DNA of 64,000 nucleotides from Azospirillum brasilense (lineage in GTDB: Bacteria > Pseudomonadota > Alphaproteobacteria > Azospirillales > Azospirillaceae), in NCBI RefSeq assembly GCF_007827795.1, contig NZ_VITI01000016.1:49973-113972 (forward strand), given 5' to 3'. The notes beneath the pieces are model-generated. The model did no database searches. It had not been told where the DNA came from and saw nothing but the letters and a program-made list of their open reading frames with translations. Positions 15,938 through 24,816 of this stretch are shown here, one piece after another. Each line of letters starts with the position of its first letter. The stretch's first letter is position 1. A program made the translations under genes and the position numbers.

Positions 15938-16948
15938 ATGCGCGATACCACCGGCCTTGCCTACACGCCCGACATCGCCGCGGCGACGCAGCCGATCTAC
16001 GAGCGCGTGAAGCGCGTGATCCCCGCCGTCGAGTGGCCGTTCCACGCCCCGCTGGTCCACGAGATCAACCGCTTGAAGGGGGAGCGCAACGCGGTGATCC
16101 TCGCCCACAATTACCAGACGCCGGAGATCTTCCACGGCGTGGCGGACATCGTGGGCGACAGCCTCGCGCTCGCCGCACGGGCAACGGAGACCGACGCCGA
16201 CGTGATCGTGCTCGCCGGCGTGCATTTCATGGCGGAGACGGCGAAGCTGCTGAACCCGGCCAAGACGGTGCTGATCCCCGACACCGGGGCGGGCTGCTCG
16301 CTGGCCGAATCGATCACCGCCGCCGACGTGCGGCTGCTGCGCGAACGCTATCCGGGCGTGCCGGTGGTCGCCTACGTCAATACCTCGGCCGACGTCAAGG
16401 CGGAGGTGGACATCTGCTGCACCTCCGGCAACGCGGTGGAGGTGGTGGAGTCGCTGGGCGCACCGCGCGTCATCATGCTGCCCGACGAGTATCTGGCGAA
16501 ATACGTCGCCACCCAGACCAGCGTCGAGATCATCGCCTGGAAGGGCCATTGCGAGGTGCATGAGCGCTTCACCGGCGACGAGATCCGCGAATTCCGCGGG
16601 CGCTTCGACGAGTTGATCGTCATCGCCCACCCGGAATGCCCGCCCGACGTTCTGGAGGCGGCGGACTTCGTGGGCTCCACCGCGCGCATGGTCGATTTCG
16701 TGGCGGACCGCCGCCCGCCGCGGGTGCTGATGGTCACCGAATGCTCGATGAGCGACAACGTCGCCGCCGCCTCGCCGGAGACGGAGTTCGTGCGGCCCTG
16801 CAACCTGTGCCCGCACATGAAGAAGATCACGCTGGCGAACATCCTGGACAGCCTGCGCACGCTGGAACCGCAAGTGACCATCGCGCCGGAGGTGGCCGAC
16901 CGCGCCCGCCGTTCGGTGGAGCGAATGCTGGCGGTGAAGCCCCGCTGA
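15938..16948 (+). CDS. nadA: Quinolinate synthase
   Basis: Protein of 336 residues that condenses iminoaspartate with dihydroxyacetone phosphate to quinolinate in de novo NAD synthesis. Cysteine ligands for the [4Fe-4S] cluster are in TGAGCSLAES (C120), WKGHCEVH (C204) and NLCPHMKK (C290), and HNYQ marks the first domain. It is the first gene of nadA-nadB-nadC, 15 bases after the second operator, so repression at that promoter should control the whole pathway. Full length for the family. Confidence 0.95.
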   Translation: MRDTTGLAYTPDIAAATQPIYERVKRVIPAVEWPFHAPLVHEINRLKGERNAVILAHNYQTPEIFHGVADIVGDSLALAARATETDADVIVLAGVHFMAETAKLLNPAKTVLIPDTGAGCSLAESITAADVRLLRERYPGVPVVAYVNTSADVKAEVDICCTSGNAVEVVESLGAPRVIMLPDEYLAKYVATQTSVEIIAWKGHCEVHERFTGDEIREFRGRFDELIVIAHPECPPDVLEAADFVGSTARMVDFVADRRPPRVLMVTECSMSDNVAAASPETEFVRPCNLCPHMKKITLANILDSLRTLEPQVTIAPEVADRARRSVERMLAVKPR

Positions 16949-16954
16949 GTGTGT

Positions 16955-17074
16955 CCCCTCTCCCCTCTGGGGAGAGGGTTAGGGTGAGGGGGTTGCGCTT
17001 GTGCCGAACCCTCCGCCACGCGCAACCCCCTCACCGGCCCTTTGGGCCACCCTCTCCCCAGAGGGGAGAGGGTT
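16955..17074. repeat. GC-palindromic intergenic repeat, family B (copy 1)
   Basis: Outer units CCCTCTCCCCTCTGGGGAGAGGG and its counterpart near 17051-17074 flank an inner inverted pair GTGAGGGGGTTGCGC / GCGCAACCCCCTCAC. Related copies lie at 38437-38548 and 43573-43680. It separates nadA from nadB. Confidence 0.85.
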
Positions 17075-17103
17075 AGAACGATCCTCTCTCCGGGAGGCCT
17101 CAC

Positions 17104-18726
17104 ATGCCCACCCCCTACACAGTCCGCGATTCGGAGGTGGTCGTCATCGGCTCCGGCATGGCCGGGCTGACCGCCGCCCTGCATCTGGCGCCACGCGCCG
17201 TCACGCTGCTGACCAAGACGCCGGACCTGCCGGGCGGCTCCAGCAACCACGCCCAGGGCGGCATCGCCGCCGCGATCGGCCCCGGCGACGGGCCGGAGGC
17301 GCACGCCGCCGACACGGTCGCCGCCGGCGCCGGCTTCGTCGACGCCGGCCGCGCCCTGCTGCTGACCCGCGAGGGGGCGGAACGGGTGCGGGCGCTGCTC
17401 CTCGCCGGTCTGCCCTTCGACCGCGACGCCGACGGCGCGCCCCTGCTGGGGCGGGAGGCGGCGCACGGGGCGGCGCGCATCGTCCATGCCGGGGGCGACG
17501 CCACCGGGGCGACCCTGGTCGCGGCGCTGGCCGAGCGGGTGCGCGCCACCTCGTCGATCCGGGTGGAGAGCAACGCCTTCGCCGTCGATCTGGCGGTGCG
17601 CCACGGGCGGGTCTGCGGCGTGCTCGCCTGCCACCCGGAAGGCTGGGTGTTCCACCGCGCGCCGCGCGTGGTGCTGGCGACCGGCGGGGTCGGCGGAGCC
17701 TATGCCCGCACCACCAACCCGCCGGAGGCGACCGGCGACGGGCTGGCGCTGGCCGCGCGGGCCGGGGCGCTGCTCGCCGACGTGGAGTTCGTGCAGTTCC
17801 ACCCGACGGCGCTCGCCGTGGACGCCGACCCCGCCCCGCTGCTGACCGAGGCGCTGCGCGGCGCCGGGGCGCTGCTGCTCGACCGGCGCGGCACCCGCTT
17901 CATGGCGGCGGAACACCCGCTGGCGGAGTTGGCGCCGCGCGACGTGGTGGCCCGCGCCATCGGCGCGCGCGTCGCGGCGGGGGAGCCGGTGCGGCTCGAT
18001 CTGCGCCCGGCGCTGGCCGCCAAGCCGGACGGCTTTCCCACCGTTCTGGCGCTCTGCGCCGCCCATGGGCTCGACCCGTGGCGGGAGCCGGTGCCGGTCG
18101 CCCCGGCGGCGCACTACCACATGGGCGGGGTGGTCACCGACCACGCCGGGCGGACCAGCCTGGACGGGCTGTGGGCCTGCGGCGAGGTCGCCTGTACCGG
18201 CGTGCACGGCGCCAACCGGCTGGCCAGCAACTCCCTGCTGGAGGCGCTGGTGTTCGGCGCGCGGGTCGCCCGCGACGTGGCCGGGCGGGACCTCCCTCCC
18301 CTGCCGCCCTTCGCCCTGCCCGAAGCGCCTGCCGTCGCCGGGGAGGTCGGAGCCGGGCTGCTCGACGCCATCACCGACGAATCCCGCCGCACGCTCTACC
18401 AGGGCGCCGGGCTGGTCCGTGACGGGGTGGGGCTGCTGGCCGCCCGGCGCAAGCTGGACCGGCTCGCCGTGGCGCTCGACGCACTGTGCGACGGCGGCAC
18501 GGCCGACCTTGCCGCCGTCCGCCGCTGGGGCGAGGCGCGCAACCGCCTGCTTGCCGGGCGGCTGATCGTCCACGCCGCCCTCGCCCGCAGCGAAAGCCGC
18601 GGGGCGCATTTCCGCACCGATTTCCCGCGGGAAGACCCGGCGGCGCAACGCCACCGCTTCACCCTCACCGACCTGACCGGGGCCGCCGGCCCCCTGACCG
18701 GAGACGCCGCATGCTCCATCCTCTGA
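17104..18726 (+). CDS. nadB: L-aspartate oxidase
   Basis: FAD enzyme of 540 residues oxidising L-aspartate to iminoaspartate, the NadA substrate. N-terminal dinucleotide-binding motif VVIGSGMAGLTAAL, substrate loop GGSSNHAQGGIAAA, the His/Arg region HYHMGGVVTD and the FAD C-terminal motif CGEVACTGVHGANRLASNSL are all visible. Length is normal. It follows the family B repeat and overlaps nadC by 16 bases. Confidence 0.95.
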   Translation: MPTPYTVRDSEVVVIGSGMAGLTAALHLAPRAVTLLTKTPDLPGGSSNHAQGGIAAAIGPGDGPEAHAADTVAAGAGFVDAGRALLLTREGAERVRALLLAGLPFDRDADGAPLLGREAAHGAARIVHAGGDATGATLVAALAERVRATSSIRVESNAFAVDLAVRHGRVCGVLACHPEGWVFHRAPRVVLATGGVGGAYARTTNPPEATGDGLALAARAGALLADVEFVQFHPTALAVDADPAPLLTEALRGAGALLLDRRGTRFMAAEHPLAELAPRDVVARAIGARVAAGEPVRLDLRPALAAKPDGFPTVLALCAAHGLDPWREPVPVAPAAHYHMGGVVTDHAGRTSLDGLWACGEVACTGVHGANRLASNSLLEALVFGARVARDVAGRDLPPLPPFALPEAPAVAGEVGAGLLDAITDESRRTLYQGAGLVRDGVGLLAARRKLDRLAVALDALCDGGTADLAAVRRWGEARNRLLAGRLIVHAALARSESRGAHFRTDFPREDPAAQRHRFTLTDLTGAAGPLTGDAACSIL

Positions 18727-19544
18727 CCTATGAACCGATCGTCCGCGCCGCCCTGGCGGAGGATCTCGGGCGGGCTGGCGACATCACCACCGACAGCATC
18801 GTCCCGGCGGACGCCATGGCGACGGCGCGGGTGGCCGCGCGCAGGGACGGCCGGGTCGCCGGGCTGGAGGTCGCCCTGTCCGCCTTCCGCATCCTCGACC
18901 CGGCGGCGGAGCTGCGGGTGGAGCACGACGACGGCGACGACGTGCCCCCCGGCGCCACCATCGCCACTGTGACGGCCCGCGCCCGCGCCCTGCTGACGGC
19001 GGAGCGCACGGCGCTGAACCTTCTGGGCCGCCTGTCCGGCATCGCCACCGCCACCCGCGCGCTGGTGCGCGAGGTCGAGGGGACCCGCGCCCGCATCGTC
19101 TGCACCCGAAAGACCACCCCAGGCCTGCGCGTCCTGGAAAAGCAGGCGGTGCGGCTGGGCGGCGGCTTCAACCACCGCTTCGGGCTCGACGACGCGGTTC
19201 TGGTCAAGGACAACCACATCGCCGTGGCTGGCGGCATCCGCCCGGCGGTGGAGCGCGTCCGCGCCGCCATCGGCCACATGGTGAAGGTGGAGGTCGAGGT
19301 GGACACACTTGCCCAGTTGGAGGAGTTGCTGACCCTGCCGGTGGATGTCGTCCTGCTCGACAACATGGACCCGCAGACGCTGCGCCGCGCCGTCGCCATG
19401 GTGGACGGCCGCATGGTGACGGAGGCGTCCGGCAACGTCACGTTGTCCACCGTGCGGGCCATCGCCGAGGCGGGCGTCGACATGATCTCGGTCGGCTGGC
19501 TGACCCACAGCGCGCCGAATTTTGACGTCGGGTTGGATATGTAG
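18711..19544 (+). CDS. nadC: Nicotinate-nucleotide pyrophosphorylase (quinolinate phosphoribosyltransferase)
   Basis: Protein of 277 residues converting quinolinate and PRPP to nicotinate mononucleotide. Conserved blocks: RTALNLLGRLSGIAT, CTRKTTPGLR, GGFNHRFGLDDAVLVKDNH, VDVVLLDNMDP and MISVGWLTHSAP. The frame opens upstream, but the ATG at 18711 fits the family N-terminus (EPIVRAALAEDLG...DITT) and overlaps nadB, implying coupling. It ends the nad operon. Confidence 0.95.
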   Translation: MLHPLTYEPIVRAALAEDLGRAGDITTDSIVPADAMATARVAARRDGRVAGLEVALSAFRILDPAAELRVEHDDGDDVPPGATIATVTARARALLTAERTALNLLGRLSGIATATRALVREVEGTRARIVCTRKTTPGLRVLEKQAVRLGGGFNHRFGLDDAVLVKDNHIAVAGGIRPAVERVRAAIGHMVKVEVEVDTLAQLEELLTLPVDVVLLDNMDPQTLRRAVAMVDGRMVTEASGNVTLSTVRAIAEAGVDMISVGWLTHSAPNFDVGLDM

Positions 19545-19580
19545 GGAGGAGTCACAGCCCCTCCCCCGGAACGCAGGTCC

Positions 19581-19748
19581 TCAGTGCCCCATGAAGTTGC
19601 GGTGGTGCACCGTGTTGTCCTCGCTCAGCCGGACCGAGGGGGCGGCGAAGGTCTCGTCGGCGGTGCGGCCCAGCGTGCCTTCCAGGATCACGCTGGCGCC
19701 GATGGCGAGGACGACCGCGGTGGCCAGGGCCATTCCGAACGCTTTCAT
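19581..19748 (-). CDS. Small membrane-anchored peptide coupled to glf
   Basis: Predicted protein of 55 residues. Residues 4-24 form one hydrophobic helix (signal anchor or signal peptide), then a polar tail with His near the C-terminus (NTVHHRNFMGH). Its ATG overlaps the glf stop as ATGA, and GGAGGG lies seven bases upstream, so it is almost certainly translated with glf. No family recognised. Confidence 0.65.
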   Translation of the reverse strand: MKAFGMALATAVVLAIGASVILEGTLGRTADETFAAPSVRLSEDNTVHHRNFMGH

Positions 19749-20998
19749 GACGCTTCCCTCCTGCTGTGGACCGGAGCGGACGATGGAGCGGACTGCGGGG
19801 AGGCGCCGATCCCGGAAATGCCGCGCGCCCCCTCCGCCACGGCGCCTTCGGCCTTGGCGATGCGGGTGTAGAGCGCCAGCGCCTGCGCCACCACCTGATC
19901 CATGTTGTAGTAACGGTAGGTCGCCAGCCGCCCGACGAAATGGACGTTCGGCGTGGCGTCGGCCAACTCCTGGTACTTGCGGTAGAGGGCCGCGTTCTCC
20001 GCGCGGGGGATCGGGTAGTAGGGGTCGCCCTCCGCCGACGGGTATTCGTAGGTCAGGCTGGTTTGCGGGTTGGTCTGGCCGGTCAGGTGCTTGTATTCGG
20101 TGATGCGGGTGTGCGGCACCTCCTCGCCGGGGTAGTTCACCACGGCGACGGGCTGGAGCCATTCCTGATCGACCGTCTCGTGCCGGAAGGTCAGGGAGCG
20201 GTAGGGCAGCTTGCCGAAGCGGTGGCCGAAATACTCGTCAACCGGGCCGGTGAAGATCAGGTTGCGGTAACGCACGTCGCGCACCACGTCGCGGAAATCG
20301 GCGCCCAGGCGGATTGTGATGTTCGGGTGGTCGAGCATGTTCTCGAACATCCGCGTGTAGCCGTGCAGCGGCATGTTCTGGAAGCTGTCGCCGAAATAGC
20401 GGTCGTCGTCGTTGGTCCGCGTCGGCACCCGCGCCGTCACCGCCTTGTCGAGCTGCGACGGGTCGAGGCCCCATTGCTTGCGCGTGTAGCCGCGGAAGAA
20501 CTTCTCGTACAGCTCCCGCCCGACCGCGCCGACCACCACGTCCTCCGAGGTGCGGATATCGGCGACCGGTTCCGCCCGGCTCTTCAGGAAGGCGGCGACT
20601 CCGGCCTCGTCGAGGTCCAGCCCGTAGAGGCGGTTGACCGTCGTCCGGTTGATCGGGATGGGAACCAGCTGCCCGTCGACATGGGCGAGCACCCGGTGCT
20701 CGTAGGGGCGCCACTTGGTGAAGCGGGACAGATAGTCCGCCACCGGCTGCGAATTGGTGTGGAAGATGTGCGGGCCGTAGCGATGGATAAGCACGCCCGC
20801 GTCGTCGTGATGGTCGTAGGCGTTGCCGCCGATGTGCGGGCGCCGGTCGATCAGCAGGACACGCTTGTCCAGCCCCGCCGCCAGCCGTTCCGCCAGCACG
20901 CTGCCGGCGAAGCCCGCCCCGACGATCAGATAATCGAAAACCGCCGGCCCGTCCGTCCGCCCCACATAGGCTGGAGCGGCTCCATCGAAATCACGCAT
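19745..20998 (-). CDS. glf: UDP-galactopyranose mutase
   Basis: Flavoenzyme of 417 residues interconverting UDP-galactopyranose and UDP-galactofuranose for surface polysaccharides. FAD-binding DYLIVGAGFAGSVLAERL near the N-terminus, RPHIGGNAYD, the HIFHTN segment and the substrate-binding region with FFRGYTRKQWG and TEYKHLTGQ are present. The ATG at 20998 is chosen; the open frame continues 25 codons upstream without support. No glycosyltransferases are in the immediate vicinity. A 55-residue peptide gene overlaps its stop codon. Confidence 0.93.
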   Translation of the reverse strand: MRDFDGAAPAYVGRTDGPAVFDYLIVGAGFAGSVLAERLAAGLDKRVLLIDRRPHIGGNAYDHHDDAGVLIHRYGPHIFHTNSQPVADYLSRFTKWRPYEHRVLAHVDGQLVPIPINRTTVNRLYGLDLDEAGVAAFLKSRAEPVADIRTSEDVVVGAVGRELYEKFFRGYTRKQWGLDPSQLDKAVTARVPTRTNDDDRYFGDSFQNMPLHGYTRMFENMLDHPNITIRLGADFRDVVRDVRYRNLIFTGPVDEYFGHRFGKLPYRSLTFRHETVDQEWLQPVAVVNYPGEEVPHTRITEYKHLTGQTNPQTSLTYEYPSAEGDPYYPIPRAENAALYRKYQELADATPNVHFVGRLATYRYYNMDQVVAQALALYTRIAKAEGAVAEGARGISGIGASPQSAPSSAPVHSRREAS

Positions 20999-21155
20999 AA
21001 GCTCTGCCTTCCTCGTCCCGCCAAAAGGCGGACGAGCGGGGCAAGCCGTCCGGCGCCCCACCCGTCCGCACATCCTGCGAACGGTGGAAGCCGCCGGTGG
21101 TTCCGGAGGAAGACTGTCGAGAAGGAGGTACCGATGCAGGGTACCTCCCGTGGCA

Positions 21156-22235
21156 TCACCCCCCGAAGACGGTGTTCAGCTGCGCGCCGACGCGGACGAA
21201 GGTGGTCCGCTTCGACACCTCCTTCAGCTTGGTGGCGCCGATGTAGGTCATCATGCTGCGCACGCCGCCCATGATCTCCTGCATCGTGCCGTCGATCGGT
21301 CCGCGGTAGGGGACCTCCACGGTCTTGCCCTCCGACGCGCGGTAGGAGGCGACGCCGCCCGCGTATTTGTGCATCGCCGTGTCGGACGACATGCCGTAGA
21401 AGGTCATCGCCACCGGCACCCTCTGCCCGCCGCGCTCCTCGTAGCGGATGTCGCCCTCGCACTCGTCGTGGCCGGCCAGCATGCCGCCGAGCATCACGAA
21501 GTCCGACCCGGCGCCGTAGGCCTTGGAGATGTCGCCCGGCACCGTGCAGCCGCCGTCGCCGCAGACCTGCCCCTTCAGCCCGTGGGCGGCGTCGGCGCAT
21601 TCGATGATGGCGGAAAGCTGCGGATAGCCGACGCCGGTCATCTTGCGCGTGGTGCAGACCGACCCCGGCCCGATGCCGACCTTGATGATGTCGGCCCCGG
21701 CGAGCACCAGCGCCTCGGTCATGTCGCCGGTCACCACGTTGCCGGCCATGATGACCATGTCCGGGTTCTCCTTCCGCAACCGGGCGATGACGCGCACGAA
21801 GCGCTCCGTGTAGCCGTTGGCGACGTCCAGGCAGAGCTTGCCCACCGGAGCCTTGGCCTTCACCGCCTGGAACTTGTCGTAGTCGGCCTCCGTCGTGCCC
21901 AGCGAGTAGAAGACGTTGGCCGTGTCCTCGTCGCGGAAGAAGGGGATCAGGGCTTCGGCCGGGTAGTGCTTGTGCAGCGCGGTCAGCGCGCCGAAGCGCG
22001 ACAGGGCGCGGGCGACGGCCATGGTGCCGACGACGTCCATGTTGGCCGCGATCAGCGGGAAGCCCGTCCATTCCAGCCCGCTGTGGACGAAGCGGAAGGT
22101 CCGCTCGATGTCCACGTCGTTGCGGCTTTCCAGGGTGCTGCGCTTCGGGCGGATCAGCACATCCTTGAAGTCCAGCTTCAGATCGTTCTCGATGATCACC
22201 GGCGGGTCGTCCTTGTCATTGTGGAGAAGGGCCAT
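21156..22235 (-). CDS. guaC: GMP reductase
   Basis: Protein of 359 residues of the IMPDH/GMPR barrel family, converting GMP to IMP with NADPH. The catalytic Cys194 is in GIGPGSVCTTR; there are no CBS domains, as expected for GMP reductase. Start ATG at 22235 directly abuts the family A repeat, whose GGGGAGGGGG tract is the only available Shine-Dalgarno. It follows the urate/allantoin genes on the same strand, which suggests a joint role in purine turnover. Confidence 0.92.
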   Translation of the reverse strand: MALLHNDKDDPPVIIENDLKLDFKDVLIRPKRSTLESRNDVDIERTFRFVHSGLEWTGFPLIAANMDVVGTMAVARALSRFGALTALHKHYPAEALIPFFRDEDTANVFYSLGTTEADYDKFQAVKAKAPVGKLCLDVANGYTERFVRVIARLRKENPDMVIMAGNVVTGDMTEALVLAGADIIKVGIGPGSVCTTRKMTGVGYPQLSAIIECADAAHGLKGQVCGDGGCTVPGDISKAYGAGSDFVMLGGMLAGHDECEGDIRYEERGGQRVPVAMTFYGMSSDTAMHKYAGGVASYRASEGKTVEVPYRGPIDGTMQEIMGGVRSMMTYIGATKLKEVSKRTTFVRVGAQLNTVFGG

Positions 22236-22326
22236 TGCCCCCTCCCCGGCCCTCCCCCGCTGTCGCAGGGGAGGGAGAATGAAGTCCCCTCCCCTGCGCA
22301 GCGGGGGAGGGTTAGGGTGGGGGCAA
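22236..22326. repeat. GC-palindromic repeat, family A (copy 3), abutting guaC
   Basis: Same composite as 8952-9036, with two inverted CCCTCCCC units and GGTTAGGGTGGGGGC on one edge. It fills the whole space between the M20 gene and guaC, ending at the guaC start codon. Confidence 0.85.
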
Positions 22327-22345
22327 GGTCAGCACCAGTGCAGCC

Positions 22346-23578
22346 TCACCCCTCGCCCAACACCTCCAACAGCGACAGGGCAACAACCTCCGTCGCCTTG
22401 AACAGGTCGGACAGCGGCAGGCGCTCGTCGGCGCGGTGGGCGTTGGCCTCCTCGATGGTGTGGGGGCCGGCGCCGAACAGCGCGATGGGCACGCCCGCGT
22501 CGGAGTAATGGCGCGCGTCGGTGTAGAGCGGCACGCCCTTGGTCTCCACCGGCTCGCCCATCACGCGGCTGGCGTGGGCGCAGAGGACGGCGGCCAGCCG
22601 GTCGGTGCCGGGCAGCGGGGTCAGCGGGCGGGCCAGCAGGATGCGGCGGACCTCGACGCGGGCCTTCGGGAAGGCCGTGGCCGCGTCGGCGATGACAGCG
22701 CGCAAATCGGCCTCCACCGTCTCCGGCGCCTCCTCCGGGATCATTCGGCGGTCGAGGCGCAGAGTCACGCGGTCGGGGACGACGTTGGTGTTGATGCCGC
22801 CCTTGATCAGCCCGACCGTCAACTGCGGCGAGCCGATGCCGCCCACCGCCGACACGGTGTCCGCGTAGCCCTTGCGGTGTTCGTAGAGCGCGCCGAGAAT
22901 CGCGGTCGTCGCCTCCAGCGCGTCGATGCCGGTCATCGGCAGGGCGGCGTGGGCGGACTTGCCGGTGACCTCGACCTCCAGATGCAGGCAGCCGTTGTGC
23001 GCGGTGACGACGCCGTAGCTGAAGCCCGCGGCGATGGCGAAGTCCGGCTTGGTCAGCCCCTCGTCCAGCAGCCATTTCGGCCCGATTTCGCCGCCGGCCT
23101 CCTCATCGTAGGTCAGGTGAAGCTCCACCGTGCCGCGGTCGAGCCCGGCCTTCTCCAGCGCCAGCAGCGCATAGGCGTAGGTGACGAAGTCGGACTTCGA
23201 GACGGCGACGCCGCGCCCGTACATCCAGCCGTCCACCACCTCCGCCCCGTAGGGATCGCGGCTCCAGCCCTCGCCCGGCGGCACCACGTCGCCGTGGGCG
23301 TTCAGCGCCACGGTCGGCCCGTCGCCGAAGCGGCGGCGCACGATCAGGTTGGTGGCGGAGATCATGCCGTTGGCCCGCACCAGCTCCGCCGGGACCGGGT
23401 GGCGTTCGACCGTCAGGCCCATGGCCTCCAGCAGCGCGGCGGCGCGCTCGGCGTGGGGAGCGCAGTCGCCGGGCGGGTTGTCGGAGGGCACCTTGACCAG
23501 TTCGGCCAGGAAGCGGACCTGCTCGTCGCGGGTCTGCTCCAGGAAAGCGCGGATGGCCTTTTGGGCGGTGTCGGTCAT
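22346..23578 (-). CDS. M20-family protein with incomplete metal site, in the purine-catabolism cluster
   Basis: Protein of 410 residues with an ArgE/DapE-like fold. His95 (NAHGDVV), Glu159/160 (YDEEAGGE) and a C-terminal His (NAHRADERLPL) are kept. The bridging Asp of GRGxxDxK is Val126 (GRGVAVSKSD), and the usual Glu of the EP motif is missing (AIAAGFSYG). By comparison with DapE, one metal site keeps only a His, so it may be mono-metal or have changed function. ATGA overlap with allC places it in the uraD-allC unit; a ureide-related substrate is inference. Confidence 0.8.
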   Translation of the reverse strand: MTDTAQKAIRAFLEQTRDEQVRFLAELVKVPSDNPPGDCAPHAERAAALLEAMGLTVERHPVPAELVRANGMISATNLIVRRRFGDGPTVALNAHGDVVPPGEGWSRDPYGAEVVDGWMYGRGVAVSKSDFVTYAYALLALEKAGLDRGTVELHLTYDEEAGGEIGPKWLLDEGLTKPDFAIAAGFSYGVVTAHNGCLHLEVEVTGKSAHAALPMTGIDALEATTAILGALYEHRKGYADTVSAVGGIGSPQLTVGLIKGGINTNVVPDRVTLRLDRRMIPEEAPETVEADLRAVIADAATAFPKARVEVRRILLARPLTPLPGTDRLAAVLCAHASRVMGEPVETKGVPLYTDARHYSDAGVPIALFGAGPHTIEEANAHRADERLPLSDLFKATEVVALSLLEVLGEG

Positions 23579-24816
23579 GGTGTCGGGGTCTCGTGCTCGA
23601 AGTGGCGGATGATGTCCAGGAGGATCTGCACTGACAGGTCGGCGTCCTCCACGGTGATGGATTCGGCGGGGTTGTGGCTGATGCCGCCCGCACAGCGGAC
23701 GAACAGCATGCCCATCGGCAGCACGCCGGCGAAGGCCATGGCATCATGCCCGGCGCCGCTGGGCAGCGACAAGGGGCGGAGGCCGGCGCGGATCACGGCG
23801 GCTTCGATCTGCCGCCGGATGCCGGGGGAACAGGGGGCGGCCGCCGCGTCGTGGGTGGTCTCCACCGCCAGCTCCACGCCGCGGCGGGTGGCGATCGCCT
23901 CGAAGTCGCCGAGAATGGCGGCGCAGGCGTCGCGCCGCACGGCGTCCTCCGGCGCGCGGACGTCGAGGGTGAAGACGACCTCGCCAGGGATGACGTTGAC
24001 GGCGCCCGGCTTCGCCTCGATCCGGCCCACCGTCGCCACCAGCCCGGCGTCGGAGGCCGCGGCCACCCGCTCCGCCGCCAGAGTCATCTCGGCAGCGGCG
24101 GCCAGCGCGTCGCGGCGCAGCGCCATGGGCACCGTGCCGGCGTGGCCGGCCATGCCGCGCAGCCGGACGGCGAAGCGCGTGGCGCCGTTGATCGCGGTGA
24201 CGATGCCGACCGGCAGCCCTTCGGCCTCCAGCACCGGCCCCTGTTCGATGTGGACCTCCAGAAAGGCCAGCGCCTCCCCCGGCTTGCGGGCGGCCTCGGC
24301 GATGGCCTCGGGGTCGCCGCCGAAGGCGCGCAGCGCGTCGGCCATGCGCACGCCGTCGCGGTCGCGCGTCTCCAACGCCACCCGGTCGAAGCGGCCGGCC
24401 ACGGCGCGGCTGCCGGTCAGGGTCACGGGGAAGCGCACCCCCTCCTCGTCGCCGAAGCCCAGCACCTCGATGGCGAAGGGCAGGCGCTCACCGCGCCGGT
24501 CCAGCTCCGCCACCGCGGCGACGGCGGCCAGCACGCCCAGATTCCCGTCATACCGTCCGGCGTTGCGCACCGTGTCGATGTGGGAACCGATCAGCAAGGC
24601 CGGCGTGCCCGGCACGCTCCCCTCGTAGCGGCCGACCACCGTTCCCGCCGGGTCGAGCCGGGCGCTCATCCCGGCCTTGCCCATCAACTCCATCAGCCAG
24701 TCCGCGGCGGCGCGGTGCTGCGGGGTCAGGAACAGGCGGGTCAGCAGCCCCGGCTCCTCCGTGAAGCCGGCAAAGGCGTCCAGCCGCGCCATCAGGTCCG
24801 CGCCGAAGCCGGTCAT
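23575..24816 (-). CDS. allC: Allantoate amidohydrolase (M20/hydantoinase-carbamoylase family)
   Basis: Metal-dependent hydrolase of 413 residues. Metal ligands are all visible: SHIDTV, GRYDGNLG, GDEEGVRFP, EVHIEQGPVLE and the C-terminal ISHNPAE. The family also contains N-carbamoyl-L-amino-acid hydrolases and ureidoglycolate enzymes. The position between uraD and the second M20 gene, with uraH and puuD next to it, favours release of ammonia from allantoate. Both ends overlap neighbours by four bases. Confidence 0.85.
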   Translation of the reverse strand: MTGFGADLMARLDAFAGFTEEPGLLTRLFLTPQHRAAADWLMELMGKAGMSARLDPAGTVVGRYEGSVPGTPALLIGSHIDTVRNAGRYDGNLGVLAAVAAVAELDRRGERLPFAIEVLGFGDEEGVRFPVTLTGSRAVAGRFDRVALETRDRDGVRMADALRAFGGDPEAIAEAARKPGEALAFLEVHIEQGPVLEAEGLPVGIVTAINGATRFAVRLRGMAGHAGTVPMALRRDALAAAAEMTLAAERVAAASDAGLVATVGRIEAKPGAVNVIPGEVVFTLDVRAPEDAVRRDACAAILGDFEAIATRRGVELAVETTHDAAAAPCSPGIRRQIEAAVIRAGLRPLSLPSGAGHDAMAFAGVLPMGMLFVRCAGGISHNPAESITVEDADLSVQILLDIIRHFEHETPTP

